Shown here: in pieces, positions 46,801 through 57,900 of the stretch
Numbering within the stretch: the first letter of the stretch is position 1
Layout of the letters: each line of letters begins with the position of its first letter
NCBI GenBank assembly: GCA_004194705.1
Contig: SADC01000178.1
Coordinates: 62,001 to 126,000, forward strand
Length of the DNA: 64,000 nucleotides
Direction of reading: 5' to 3'
DNA from: Ditylenchus dipsaci
Taxonomy: Eukaryota; Nematoda; Chromadorea; Rhabditida; Anguinidae
Program-made: the position numbers and the translations under genes
The notes under the pieces: generated by a model
The model's input: only the letters and a program-made list of their open reading frames with translations
Told to the model about the DNA's origin: nothing
The model's database searches: none

Positions 46801-49800
46801 TGGGGAGAGGGGGGGGCGGTTTGGGTAGGCCAGCGTACGGAAGTTGTGACTAATAAATAGTTCACGCACTTTTTGTGTGGTCTAGGACATATATTTAAGT
46901 ACTCTTCACTTAAGTTTTAAAGGATAAAATTCATGGGAGGGGGGGGTATTCTATACTAGGGTCCAAACATTTTAAAAAAATTTTTGACCTAAAATCGACT
47001 TTTTGCCTTTGGGACCAAGGTAAATCAACCTGAAAGGGTAGCTGGATTACCTAAAAGGATAGAATTTTAAAATATTTTTGTTAACTGGCGCCTGGTATGA
47101 AGAAGTCTATAAGAAACTCTGGTATGCATGCTTTTTCACGCATCCAGAGTCACTTTCGAGTGATTTGTGTCTAAAGTATGTGGGTGTGCGCATCTCAACC
47201 CCAAGCAACTTGGTTGGTTAGAGATGCGCGCACTCACTTACCTTAAACATGATTCCGAGAATTACTCTTGATCATAAAATGGATATTGAGACTCTTTTTG
47301 CCCAGCTCTAGTGACCAAAACAGTGTAGAATAGCCTTACGTAAATAAAATAATAGATATCAATGTATCCTCAGTACCTTTACTTTGCGAGAGTATTTTGG
47401 CACGAGAGTATTTTGGCCCGAGAGTATTATGGGCGAGAGTATTTTGGCCCGAGAGTATTATAGGCGAGAGTATTTTGGCCCGAGAGTATTATAGGCGAGA
47501 GTATTTTGGCCCGAGAGTATTATAGGCGAGAGTATTTTGGCCGAGAGTATTATAGGCGAGAGTATTTTGGCCCGAGAGTATTATAGGCGAGAGTATTTTG
47601 GCCCGAGAGTATTATAGGCGAGAGTATTTTGGCCCGAGAGTATTATAGGCGAGAGTATTTTGGCCCGAGAGTATTATAGGCGAGAGTATTTTGGCCCGAG
47701 AGTATTATAGGCGAGAGTATTTTGGCCCGAGAGTATTTTGACACGTACCGCCCTTTATAGGAGGGAGAAAAGCTACTCATGTTTCTTAGAGAAAAATACT
47801 CTTTGGAGGAGGGCGGGCACTTGGGCTTTTACGCGAACCTGCAACACCATTTTGGGCCAAAAAATACAAACGCTTATGCACTGCGCCGTGGAGGCCACTT
47901 TTTCAAACCTAAGTAGCTTCCGCCTTTAAATAGTTAAGTAGCTTTTCCCCCTCCTTGAAAGGCAATTTAATTTACGATTTCAAGATTCTCGGGCATCGAA
48001 ATAATAGACGCATATGTGCTTCTATCGAAGTAAATACGGTAACAATTTACTAAATAAAATTGTTAAGCAAACCAATGCTGTGATCACTCGCGGCTCAGTT
48101 GATCCTTGGAAGTCGTTGGGAGTTGAGTCAGTATCTGATAAAACAGCCATAGCTTATCTGGTTAATGGTATTTTTTGTAATCATATTTAAAATATCTATC
48201 TATCAAAATGGTCCGTAGGTGGAGCTCATTGTGCTGAGTTTCAACCGCCGAAGAGCGATGATTCTTATGGTGTCAAAATGGCTAGAAATTTGATCAAAAC
48301 TCGGATCACTCGATGGCTTTCTGCTAGAAGTATGTGTTGGAACATCAATAAAAATGAAAAATACTCAATTTTAGCTAAGAAAACGATGGAAAAAGTGGCA
48401 GAATTAAAAGAAAGAACACAAAAAAACTTTTCTAAGCGTAGAGAAATTGTCAACTGGGATGCTAAAATCGAATGGAACATTACACTACCTGAAGAATCAG
48501 CGGTAATCAGTTTTTCGAAAATAATAGGGTTTTTCTACTTATTCTTGTTGGTTTAGTTACTTTCTGCGCCACCAGGCAAAGATAGACCCATCCTAGCTGA
48601 TTTCATTGGTCAAACCTCAGCAAATCGTCATCTTAAAAGACAAAAAGAAGAAAATGCCTTTGCTGCCAAATCTGCCGGCGTTAAGCCTTTTTACTTTTTG
48701 GGTTATGTCCTGCAAGACCTAGACCATTTCAATTCTTCCAATAATTTGGCAAAGAAATGGAGACAGGTTAGTTATTATAGATATTTTCAAGTAAAAATTA
48801 CTCATTGATTACATATTCTAGCTATTTGTGAGCAACAATGCCCACAAAAAGAAAGACGGCCCCATATTTTTGATGGTTGGTGGGGAACGCGACTCAGCTG
48901 GTATGATGTCTACCCTTTTTGGTCTATGAGTCAGTGGGCCCGACAGTTTGGAGCTTCAGGTACTCATTAAGTTGCTTTTTTATTTAGACAAAGCTAATTT
49001 TTCCAGTGTATGCGCTTGAGCACCGCTATTATGGTTACAGCACGCCTTTCACGTTAGTAGCTTGAAAATCTTTCAACTTACTGACATTGAAAATTTTTGG
49101 TTTAGCAATCTCACAGTGCAGAACCTGACCTACTTGACCAGCGAACAAGCTCTAGGTGACATCGCTGTGTTTATCAAAGCAATCAACAAAGAACACAACA
49201 AAACAGAAGCAGAACAGAAATGGATTCTGTTTGGAGGTGCTTACGCCGGAAGTTTAGTGGCCTGGTTCCGCCTGAAATATCCGGAGTTGTCAACTGGGGC
49301 AGTAGCAAGCTCGGCTCCTGTCCAAGCGAAGACTGACTTCTTTGGTTTGTTTATTAAGCTCTAGGTTAAATTCAATTGTTTTGAAATTTAGAGTATTTGT
49401 TTGTGGTACAGAACTCGACAAAGAATTTTGGAGGAAAGACTTGTGCTAAGAATGTACACGAATTTTTTGCGTGGGACAAAGCAGCTTGATGAGTGTCAAA
49501 GGTAGAGAGAAGATGAGCAACTTTTGGTGGTGAGTTTTAGCATCATTTTTCAAACTAGGAAAGTGTCAACAACCAGGCATGTCTTACAAATAGCGACGAA
49601 TTTCGCCCACATTTTTCACTTTTTCGTTAACTGTACAAGTCATTTTTGTCAAATGTCAGGCGATATTTGTAACTGATGATGTCAAATGTCTATTTACCGG
49701 TAGATCTTATGAATAAAACAGAAAATTTGAGACGATTTTGAGTCATAGTTAAAGGCAGTCCTCCTTTTCGGCCGGACGGGGTCGGCTTTGACTACACGGA

Positions 49801-52800
49801 TTACGACCAGTAACCAAGCCGGAAATTGAAGAAAACAAGGCCGGCCATGTTTTTTTCATTAGACGGGACGGTATACAGGCAGGGCCGCAATTTGAGGGGG
49901 TTTTAATTACCCCCCCCCTCCTCCCTTGACCGAAAAAATTAGGCAAATTACCTCCCCCCGTTGAAAAAGTTTTAACCTGATTGAACCTGAGAACCGTGAA
50001 AGTAGGATGGGACGAGCACTAAACAAGCGGCCGGTCGCACAAAAAAAAAATTTTTGAAACCCGGATGATTTTATTCCAAGTCTTGCGACAATTTAAAAAA
50101 ATGTTTGATTTAGCATGTGTGAGCCTTGGGATGACGCCTACATTGATGAAAAGACGGCGAACTAGCCCTAGCTTCAATGGTTTGGATAATGTCTGAGTAT
50201 GTGCAATATGATGATGAGGTTTTTTATTATACCACAAAAATTTCAAAATATCAATCCCAACAATTCAGGGCCATGACTTTGTGGAATACATTTGCGACGT
50301 ATTTAATGAAGTTGACATTGACGTGGGTGCTGGGAAAAGTAGGCGCAAATCTGTGCCTAAAATTAGCAGTGAAGGCTACACTGAGCTAGAAGAAAACAAG
50401 TTCATGGAGGTCGCCAGAAGACTGATTCAAAAGTACAACAGCCACAACAAAGTGCATAGTTACTATGATGGAGATGACACTGACAGCACGGAAACTGACA
50501 AAACTCCAACCAGCACTTGCTGGTCTTGCCAAGATTTCTCATACAAAACATTTATTTACAACTTGAAATACTATAATGGTATTATTTAGTAATTTGGAAT
50601 TTTTTTAAATTGTGTTTGTGTTAAGTGGATTACAAGCCCTACCTTTGGATGACCTGCAATGAATTTGGATGGTTCCAATCTACTAACATCGGCTACAATT
50701 TGTTTGAGAGCTCTGTTCCGGTTAAGTAAGATTTTCTCATTTTTTAAGATTTTTCGACAAATTCACTAAGTTGTCAGAAAATGTTTTGAGACTAATGTTG
50801 TGGGGCACCCCTTGGAAGTTAATTTTATTCCAAAAAATTTTACCCGATGTAATGGCTCGTCAACAGTTCCATACGCTAAAAACGATGGTAAATTAATTTT
50901 AAGACCATTTTATACCATATTTCAAAAAAATTAACCAAATTAAATTTTTTTGGCCCCGGAAAAGCAAACTTTACTACAATGCACTCTCGAATTAAGGGCA
51001 GGAGTTCGTTCCCATCCTGTGTCCGACACTTTTTTACCCGATTTTTTAATTTTTTTGCAAGTTGTGTTTTGACAGTCTAGTCCTTAATAACGATTTTGCC
51101 GATTGTTTTTCAGCAATTCAAAAAAATTTTCGTAAAAAGGCAAAAACTCGATTTAAGAATAGGAATTTTTTCGAGTTTTTCTTTTTTCAAATTTTCAAAT
51201 TCCCTTTTTTCGAGTCTCGAGGCCTCGAAAAAAAATTTCTAGTCATTTTTCGAGTTGCGAGACTTCGATTTAAAGTTTCAGACTCGAAAACTCGAAAATT
51301 TTCAAGGGGCCTCGAAAATTTTCGAGTCGGTTCGAGTCCTCGAGTCAAGGCCTCGAAAATTTCGAGCCCTCGACAACCCTATTACTGTATCTGTAAATCC
51401 GAGTTTTTGCGATTTTCGCGACTAAACTAACTAGAGACAACTAGCGGAAGTATTCGAAAATCAGGGTGAAAAGCGTCGAAAACTCGAAAATTTTCAAGGG
51501 GCCTCGAAAATTTTCGAGTCGGTTCGAGTCCTCGAGTCAAGGCCTCGAAAATTTCGAGCCCTCGACAACCCTATTACTGTATTCCAAAAGCTTGTGAGGA
51601 TTCCGATCATAGCTGTGGTTTCTCAAAATCACCGCAGTTTTAATATAAATCACTTTTGAAAAAACATGTTGTATTAGAACCGCGAGTCTTCTTGGTAAAA
51701 CTGTGGTAATTTCAAGAAAAAACTGGTAAAATCCGAGTTTTTGCGATTTTCTCGACTAAACTAACTAGAGACAACTAGCGGAAGTATTCGAAAATCAGGG
51801 TGAAAAGTGTCGCACCAAGGGGAGGGGGCGGTGGTCAAACTCGAGGTAGTGTCATTACCGTCTTCTCTCTATTAGTTACACATGTGGGATTATTTTTCAG
51901 TCGTCCGAAAATCGGAAAAATTTGTGGTCGATCTCGAAATTTTCGGGTGCTCAACCAAAATCTAAAAAGTGGAATCAGTAGAGCTCGTGGGAGTTAAGGA
52001 AATGCAATAAACAGCTTCTCTAAATTTTTTCTCTGAGCTGAGATACAGTTTTCAAAGTCGAGGGTGTGGGTTTTATAGAGAGTGTGGAACTAATAGAGAG
52101 AATACGGTATTATAATACAGTCAACTCCCGATTTAGTGTACACCGGATTTAGTGTACACCTCGGTTTAGTGTACACCTGGATTAAATTATTTTGTCCGGC
52201 GGTTAATCAAAATGACTAAAATGAGCCCTCGATTTAGTGTACATTCGATTTAGTGTACACCTGGAGCCGGTCCCCAGGGTGTACACTAAATCGGGAGTTG
52301 ACTGTATTCTCTTCGGCTGCAACTGTTGTTTTAACGATTCTGTAAGAGCAAAGCTAAATTTTACAATTTAGCTTCTATGTTGACATGTGTGCAGATGTAT
52401 TTGGCAAAGACTTATTCAACAGGGCCACTATTGATGCCAAAGTAAAGGCGACCAATGACTTTTACGGCGGAAACGAAAATTACAATGTAATTTTGTTAAA
52501 TGGAAGAAATAGTAAAAAAATTATATGAAATTGATATCTCCCGCTTTTTGTCTTAAATCCCCCGCTTAATTTAGAAAAAAACCGCGCCTTTTTTCCTAAT
52601 TTCAACTTAATTTTTTTAAATTTTTAAAACATTTATATTATTGTGTAGTTCTGGATCTCAGCTTTCTAATGAGCTGTTACTCTTAACTGTATAATTGCAA
52701 AAATGCAAAAAGTAAGTTTTTGGTCCAGGCTTCTCCATTTAAATACGTAAATCTCTTTATTTTTATATTTTACAATGTTCATTTCTAGCTAGAAAGCTGA

Positions 52801-53169
52801 GATTCGGGGCTATATGATGATGTAAAAATTGAAAAAAAAGTTATGTCAGACAAATGTAGAAAATGTGTCACCAAAAAAAATTAAATGAACACGCAAACTT
52901 TTTCAGGGGACCAACGTGTTTTTCGTCAATGGTAAATACAATTTTTGAAAAAAAAATAAGTGTTTATGTTTTTAGGCAGTGAAGATCCTTGGCATCCTCT
53001 TTCAGCCTACCACTTCCACAACAAAAACAACAATGTGAATGTTACGTCTATATTAATTGAAGGCACATCCATGTGCGAAGATATGTACCGCGGAAATCAC
53101 TATGACACACCTGAGCTTAAAGCTGCTCGTAAAAAGATTCGTGCTCAACTCAAAAGCTGGCTACAGTGA
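40859..53169 (+). CDS. double S28 serine-peptidase-like protein, both nucleophiles lost
   Basis: Secreted/lysosomal S28 family (PRCP, DPP7, PRSS16 relatives), ~1,110 residues, 22 exons: 40859-40927, 42574-42750, 42792-42983, 43035-43171, 43772-43867, 43914-44164, 45563-45764, 45815-45914, 45971-46082, 48068-48167, 48219-48502, 48557-48766, 48822-48959, 49007-49052, 49106-49344, 49392-49529, 50114-50218, 50269-50578, 50626-50725, 52372-52486, 52907-52931, 52976-53169. Exon 1 is a signal peptide. Domain 1: KLDHF, LEHRFYGSSQP, WILFGGGYGG (nucleophile Ser replaced by Gly), GSVDPW (Asp kept), GAHCAEF (His kept). A Lys-rich linker follows. Domain 2: DLDHF, LEHRYYG, FGGAYAGS (Ser to Ala), GSEDPW (Asp kept), GTSMCED (His to Met). 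Frame breaks near 43000, 48900, 49487 and 50158. Domain 2 has a long charged insert after VQYDDE. Confidence 0.92.
42150..42556. mobile_element. Tc1/mariner-type palindromic MITE
   Basis: TACAGGGTGGCGCAAGAAAT on the left, ATTTCTTGCGCCACCCTGTA on the right, arms complementary almost to the centre (CCTTGGTCCCCC / GGGGGACCAAGG), TA at both ends. In intron 1 of the 40859 gene; its right end sits 18 bp from the exon 2 acceptor. Confidence 0.93.
44200..44590. repeat. palindromic repeat
   Basis: GAACTCTACGATTCGATTCG and TAGAGCATAGTCGATTTA are mirrored by AAATCGACTATGCTCTA and GAATCGAATCGAACAGTTC. Intron 6 of the 40859 gene. Confidence 0.8.
44640..44885. repeat. inverted tRNA-like SINE pair
   Basis: Plus unit: GCATGGCGCAGTGGATAAGCG and GCAGGTTCGATCCCA (44641-44720). 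Reverse unit: CACTGCGCCATGCC at the right end (44800-44880). The two face each other. Confidence 0.75.
44946..45192. mobile_element. mariner-like MITE
   Basis: CAGGTCGTTTAATAAGTTTGC on the left, GCGAACTTATTGGATGACCTG on the right (the mariner-type CAGGTC...AATAAGTT end), with CCTAACTCTTTGGTGGGTTG arms. Hairpin centre near 45067. Confidence 0.9.
46112..48041. mobile_element. 1.9-kb foldback element in a peptidase intron
   Basis: Ends TACCGTATTTACTCTGATAG / CTATCGAAGTAAATACGGTA. Inside, an array of TACTCTCGGGCCAAAA words (46486-46648) is matched in inverse by ~17 copies of GAGAGTATTTTGGCCC (47391-47741). Also nested: a piece of the family C core (47040-47340), a CTAGTGTAGAATATTCCCCC / GGGGGTATTCTATACTAG palindrome (46709-46973) and a tRNA-like unit (47826-47900, reverse). 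Confidence 0.8.
51168..51806. repeat. CTCGAAAATTTTCGAG array with segmental duplication
   Basis: Dense direct/inverted words TCGAGTCCTCGAGTC and CCTCGAAAATTTTCGAG at 51168-51390. A ~104-bp block at 51287-51391 is repeated without visible change at 51479-51583, and a ~73-bp block at 51402-51475 recurs at 51731-51806. Intron 19 of the 40859 gene. Confidence 0.85.
51857..52110. repeat. MITE with TACCGTATTT ends
   Basis: Left TACCGTCTTCTCTCTATTAG, right CTAATAGAGAGAATACGGTA. Directly followed by the next MITE. Confidence 0.75.
52116..52306. mobile_element. pogo-like MITE
   Basis: TACAGTCAACTCCCGATTTAG / CTAAATCGGGAGTTGACTGTA are exact complements; GTGTACACC words are repeated within. TA borders. 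Confidence 0.92.
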
Positions 53170-53215
53170 AGCAACTGTTGTCATAAAGTATTTTAAGAGC
53201 TCTTAGAATTTCTGA

Positions 53216-53221
53216 AATAAA
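53216..53221 (+). promoter_or_regulatory. poly(A) signal of the plus-strand S28 gene
   Basis: AATAAA 47 nt past the TGA stop. Confidence 0.65.
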
Positions 53222-53289
53222 TATTCATTGCAACTATACCTAGTACTATTCACATACATCGAAGCACTTAAGTCCGTTTTAAAATTCAG

Positions 53290-53950
53290 TACAGTCCACT
53301 CTCGATGCAGTGTAGCTCGGGGGGATCGGAAAAATATGCACTATACGAGGGTCACACTATATCGAGGGTACGCTGTAAGCCAGTTTGGCTTAGAGATGAC
53401 TAAATGAGGTTGAAAAAATATGCACTATATCGAGATTTACACTATATCGAGGGTACACTGTAGAGTTGGCTCGGAATCGATATTTGGACCGGAACTGCAG
53501 ATTTGTGAAAACCGGAACCGGAATTTTCGATTTGTGAAAACCGGAAGCGGAATTTGATTTTTGTAGAAATCGGAACCAGAATAGGAACCGGAAATTCCCT
53601 TTTGCCGAAATCAAAACCGGAGTCGAAAAAAAAGAACTTAAAAAAATTGCTGCCTGTTTACATGTTTTTTGTATATATTGATATTTAACACGAAAAATTT
53701 GTTCCAAAGTTGAAAATGAATAATCAAAAATCAGCCGAGCAAGAGAAAAATTATAATAGAGTTGGGATCGGAATTGATATTTGGACCGGAACCGGAACCG
53801 GAATTTTAGCTTTGTGAAAGCCGGAACCGGAATTAAATATTTTTTCGCGACCGGAACCGGAACCGAAATCCAAAAAAAGACCGGAATTCCGGAAAAGCGG
53901 AACCGGAATTCCGGGCCAGCTCTAGTACACTGTATCGAGAGTTGACTGTA
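53290..53950. mobile_element. pogo-like element carrying a GGAACCGGAATT array
   Basis: Ends TACAGTCCACTCTCGATGCAG and ATCGAGAGTTGACTGTA. Between them a word array (ACCGGAACCGGAATTTT, 53468-53600 and 53770-53925). Fills most of the 1.8-kb gap between the two convergent S28 genes. Confidence 0.8.
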
Positions 53951-54641
53951 TTCCTCTGATAGAGTCGACTCTTCTATTTTTTAATTTTTTTGGGCAGAAA
54001 GCGTAGATTTTTTTTCGCATCAATAGTTATTTATTAGAAAAAATATTAATAAAATATAATTAGATAATATTTTAAGCTGATCCGTTAGTGACGAGACTAT
54101 ATACCGTATTTCCTTTAACAAGCCGCCACCCTCGACTTTAGTGACCTATACCTCGGCCTACAGAAAATATTTAGCAAAGCGGTTTTTTTGAGTTTTCTTA
54201 ACTCCCGTGGGTCGAAAGTTGGTTTGCCAGCAAAGAAACAAGAGAAAGTTCACTAAATAAACCACCAACTTCAGTGAACTGCCACCCCAAGCCGCTCCCG
54301 TCCTATAGAATCCTATAGCATTACCCTCAGTAAACCGCCACCTCAAATATTTCGCAAGATTTTTAAAAATTTCGCCTTAAATCGAAAAGAGTTTTTAATT
54401 TTTTATTAATCTTTTTTGGTCTCTTTTAACTTCTTGCTTGATTGGGTCATTTTTTTGTCGTTTTATTTTCTTTTCCAGTTTTCATGATTTTCATCTGAGT
54501 TTCAGGCAAGTGTTCTCACTGTAATGATTGAATCCCGTTAAAATGTCACCCACGAAAAATTGGCGTGCAATTTTTGCCCCTCGCTGATAAAATGCCACCA
54601 AATTGGCGCTCCCAGGGGTGGCGCTTTACGCAGGTTTGACT

Positions 54642-54833
54642 GTACAGTCTACTTTCTATATAACACCACTTTGGTATAACACCGCTCTTGATATAACACT
54701 GCTTATGGACAGTCCCGGAAAATTAATCTAATCGAGATTTGACTGAAGTTATACTCCCGTCATAACATGACTCTCGATATAACACCGCCAATGGCCGGTC
54801 CCGGGAGCGGTGTTATATCGAGAGTAGACTGTA
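54642..54833. mobile_element. pogo-like MITE
   Basis: TACAGTCTACTTTCTATATAA / TTATATCGAGAGTAGACTGTA ends; internal ATAACACCGC copies in both orientations. TA borders. Confidence 0.9.
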
Positions 54834-54901
54834 TTTTGATTTAATTTTTTGTATTTTATTAAAATGGTGTTTACTAATGAAGCTAATGATCGGTTCCATA
54901 A

Positions 54902-54907
54902 TTTATT
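54902..54907 (-). promoter_or_regulatory. poly(A) signal of the minus-strand S28 gene
   Basis: AATAAA on the minus strand, 57 nt past the TGA stop. Confidence 0.55.
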
Positions 54908-54963
54908 CTGTTATTTAAATTAAAGATTAACTAAAAAATTATTGGACGAAAATTATTTTTTCT

Positions 54964-57900
54964 TCATAACCACTTGGCAATTTCATTTTTAATCTTTTTT
55001 CTTGCATCAACAAGCACTTGTTTGTCATCATATTCTGGCTCATACATGTCCTACAAAAATTAAATTATTAATGAACTTTGTTTAAAATAGGTGGAAATTC
55101 AGTGTTACTTCGCAGTGACTAGTGCCTTTTATCAAAATGGAAAGGACTGTATCAGGATTGAGTGGCTCATACACACTGAGGGTGTGCCATGGATCTTCGC
55201 TGCCTAAAGCATCATTTTATTGAAGCTATTTAATTTTTTTAATCTTGCCATTTGCAAATACAACATTAGTTCCCTAAATCATTTTTTATTTACTAACAAA
55301 CAAATCATTTTGATTCAAACAAAATTACATTGTAAAAGTCTTGTCCACCATAGTTGTTGTTGGTAAACTGAACATTGGCGTCAATATAGTCCCGAGTGAA
55401 TTTAGGCCCAAACACATCTTTACAAAAATCGATGTTAAAGCTTAAAAAAATAGTCATGACGTTTTTTTAGTTTTTTTTTCAAAGCTAACTTGACAGGCAA
55501 AGTGCTTTCAAACAGGTTGTAGCCACTGTTGGAAGATTGAAATACCCCCAACTCGTTGCAAGTTTGCCATACCCAGCAGCGATCAGCAGCTAAAAAAGTA
55601 GTAAAATACAAAAGGTTTTGTAATTAAATGACCACGCATCAACATCAACAAAAATTTAATTAAAAAATTAAAGATTTCGAAACTTAATAATACATACAGT
55701 CAAAGCTAGATATGACGCCACCCCTAAAAGTTCGTTCCCGCCTAGGGTCCGACACTTTTTTGCCACTCTTTTCGAAGGCTTTTTTCCGTTCTGTTTTTAC
55801 AGTCTGGTTCCAAATATCGCAAGGATCTCGATTCTACTGATGGTTTTTTTTGAAAACTAAAAATTTTTGCCATTGCAAGAACAGAACCTCGATATAACGC
55901 CACCCCTTTTTAAAAACAGGTTTGAAAACTGACTGTAAAAACAGAACCGAAAAAAGCCTTCAAAAATAGAGGTAAAAAAAGGTTTCGGACTAAAAGATTT
56001 CGAACTTTTTCGATCAGAAAGCGTGAATAAATATTCTTATACATAGGAAAAAGCTACTTTATGTCACTTTTCATAGCTTAAAAGCGGGGGACCTAACTGG
56101 AGAAGTACTAAATTTATCTACAAAGTATTTTTTGGAAGACTTACAATCGAAAGGCGTAATCTGCTGGAACATATCCACATAAGCTTCGTAGCTCAAGCCT
56201 TCACAGAAAATATCTTTTTCTTCAGAGTCACTGGTTTCACTATCTTCTTCATCTTGACAGTCTGGATCGTAATCATAGTTCTCGTAAGATGGGCATTTCT
56301 CCTTTGGTTTGACATTTTTATTTGCTTTGTTGACTTGCTTCACAGTCGAGACTCTAGCTTTGGCCTTTACTCCATCAGCCATAATTCTAGCGACTTTGAG
56401 GTGTTTGGCATCCATTTCTTGATCAGTTGGATTTTTGCCATTAGCACCCACTTCATCATCAATTTCTCTGTACACTTCGCAGATTTTTCTGACATAGTCG
56501 TGATCCTGGTCGTCATATTGCACAAATTCTGCCACAAAAAAGACGTAAAAAGCCAAAATTAAGTCGACATCTTTGTCATTCACATATTTGCTTTCCCATT
56601 TGTCGCAAAGACTGAAATTGAGTTTTTTGAGTTTTTTTCACTCTCTTTAAAGCTAGTCTCACTTAAATTCTTGCTCAGTTTTTTCCTGTTTTTAATGGAA
56701 ATTGTCTGTTGCTGAGCCCAGACAAAAAATTTATGGACATTGTGTGCACATTTGCTGTATCCGTAAGTACGAGTGGATAAGCTAACTATTTGTAGATATT
56801 CTGCAAAACAAATTATACTTTTAGTGCAAATTTTTGGAATAAATTCGTAAAAGCCAGTTAATTTAGTTATTTAACCGCGTATAACCTCTATGAACTTTTT
56901 TCAATTTCGTTTACGGGCCCGAACAACTCAAAATTGTGGCTCAATTTTGAGATTTTTTGGCCCTATCTCTTAATAGAAACCTATTTTTTGGAGCCGGTCT
57001 AGCCTGGCTGAGGCAAGGGTTGGACAGTGTATGATAGGAAGAAAACCGGATTGTTTTGGACTTGGCCTAACATACCCTTGGGCTGTACGAGCTTTCGTAA
57101 GAAGACAATTTCGTAAGAGCGAATTTTCGTAAAAGCGAATTTTCGTAAGAAATTTTTTTCGTAAGAGCGAAAATTCGTAAGAAACTTTTTCGTAACGCGG
57201 TTTTCAGTAACATTAGTGATATGTTAACTTGCTTTTTTTGCTTTTTGATCCTCCTTTGATGTTTCTGATAGCTTCTGTGATGTTTTGACCAAAAATAGTC
57301 AAGAAAAAAAATGAAACAGTCAGAGGGTGGAATCGAACCACTGGTGAAAAAAATTCACCCTATCAACTTACCTACTTCACCATACATGCCACTATTGGGA
57401 AATGGCTATGTGTAGCATATAATATATGAATCTAGCTCGGAGTTTTTCACCACGCTTTTGGGTATTTCTGCTGGTCTCCTAATGGATGAAAATCCGGGGG
57501 TCAGCTAATTATCGAAATTTTCAGTCATATGACCTATGCTTACCAACTTTTGTGCTCATACAGTTAATAGTCATATAATTAACTGTTCGAAGTGTCAAAC
57601 AGTGACAGAAAGGCCAAAACAAATCAATCAGATGAAATCCTGAATTAGAAAAATTGAATAAGAGTGAAAAAAATTTCGATTATTTCCTCTTACGAAAGAA
57701 ATTCGTTACGAAAATTCGCTGTTACGAAAAAGTTTCTTACGAAAATTCGCTGTTACGAAAATGTTTCTTACGAAAATGTTTCTTACGAAAGTTCGCTCTT
57801 ACGAAACTTCGCTCTTACGAAATTGTCTTGTTACGAAAGCTCGTACAGCCTACCCTTGCCTAAGCCTAACAAAATTACGAAAAAGTGAAAAAGGCACCTA

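Noticed and set aside
46486..47741. CRISPR-like regular array
   Set aside because: Units are contiguous or two-unit tandem copies without unique spacers, in an intron of a eukaryotic gene.
40859..53169. Reading the plus-strand S28 region as two separate genes
   Set aside because: Exons 11 and 12 join in phase across the linker, no stop or poly(A) signal lies between, and no second signal peptide precedes domain 2.
56254..56562. 102-codon plus-strand ORF
   Set aside because: Exactly opposite the charged-insert exon of the minus-strand S28 gene, whose splicing and homology are clear.
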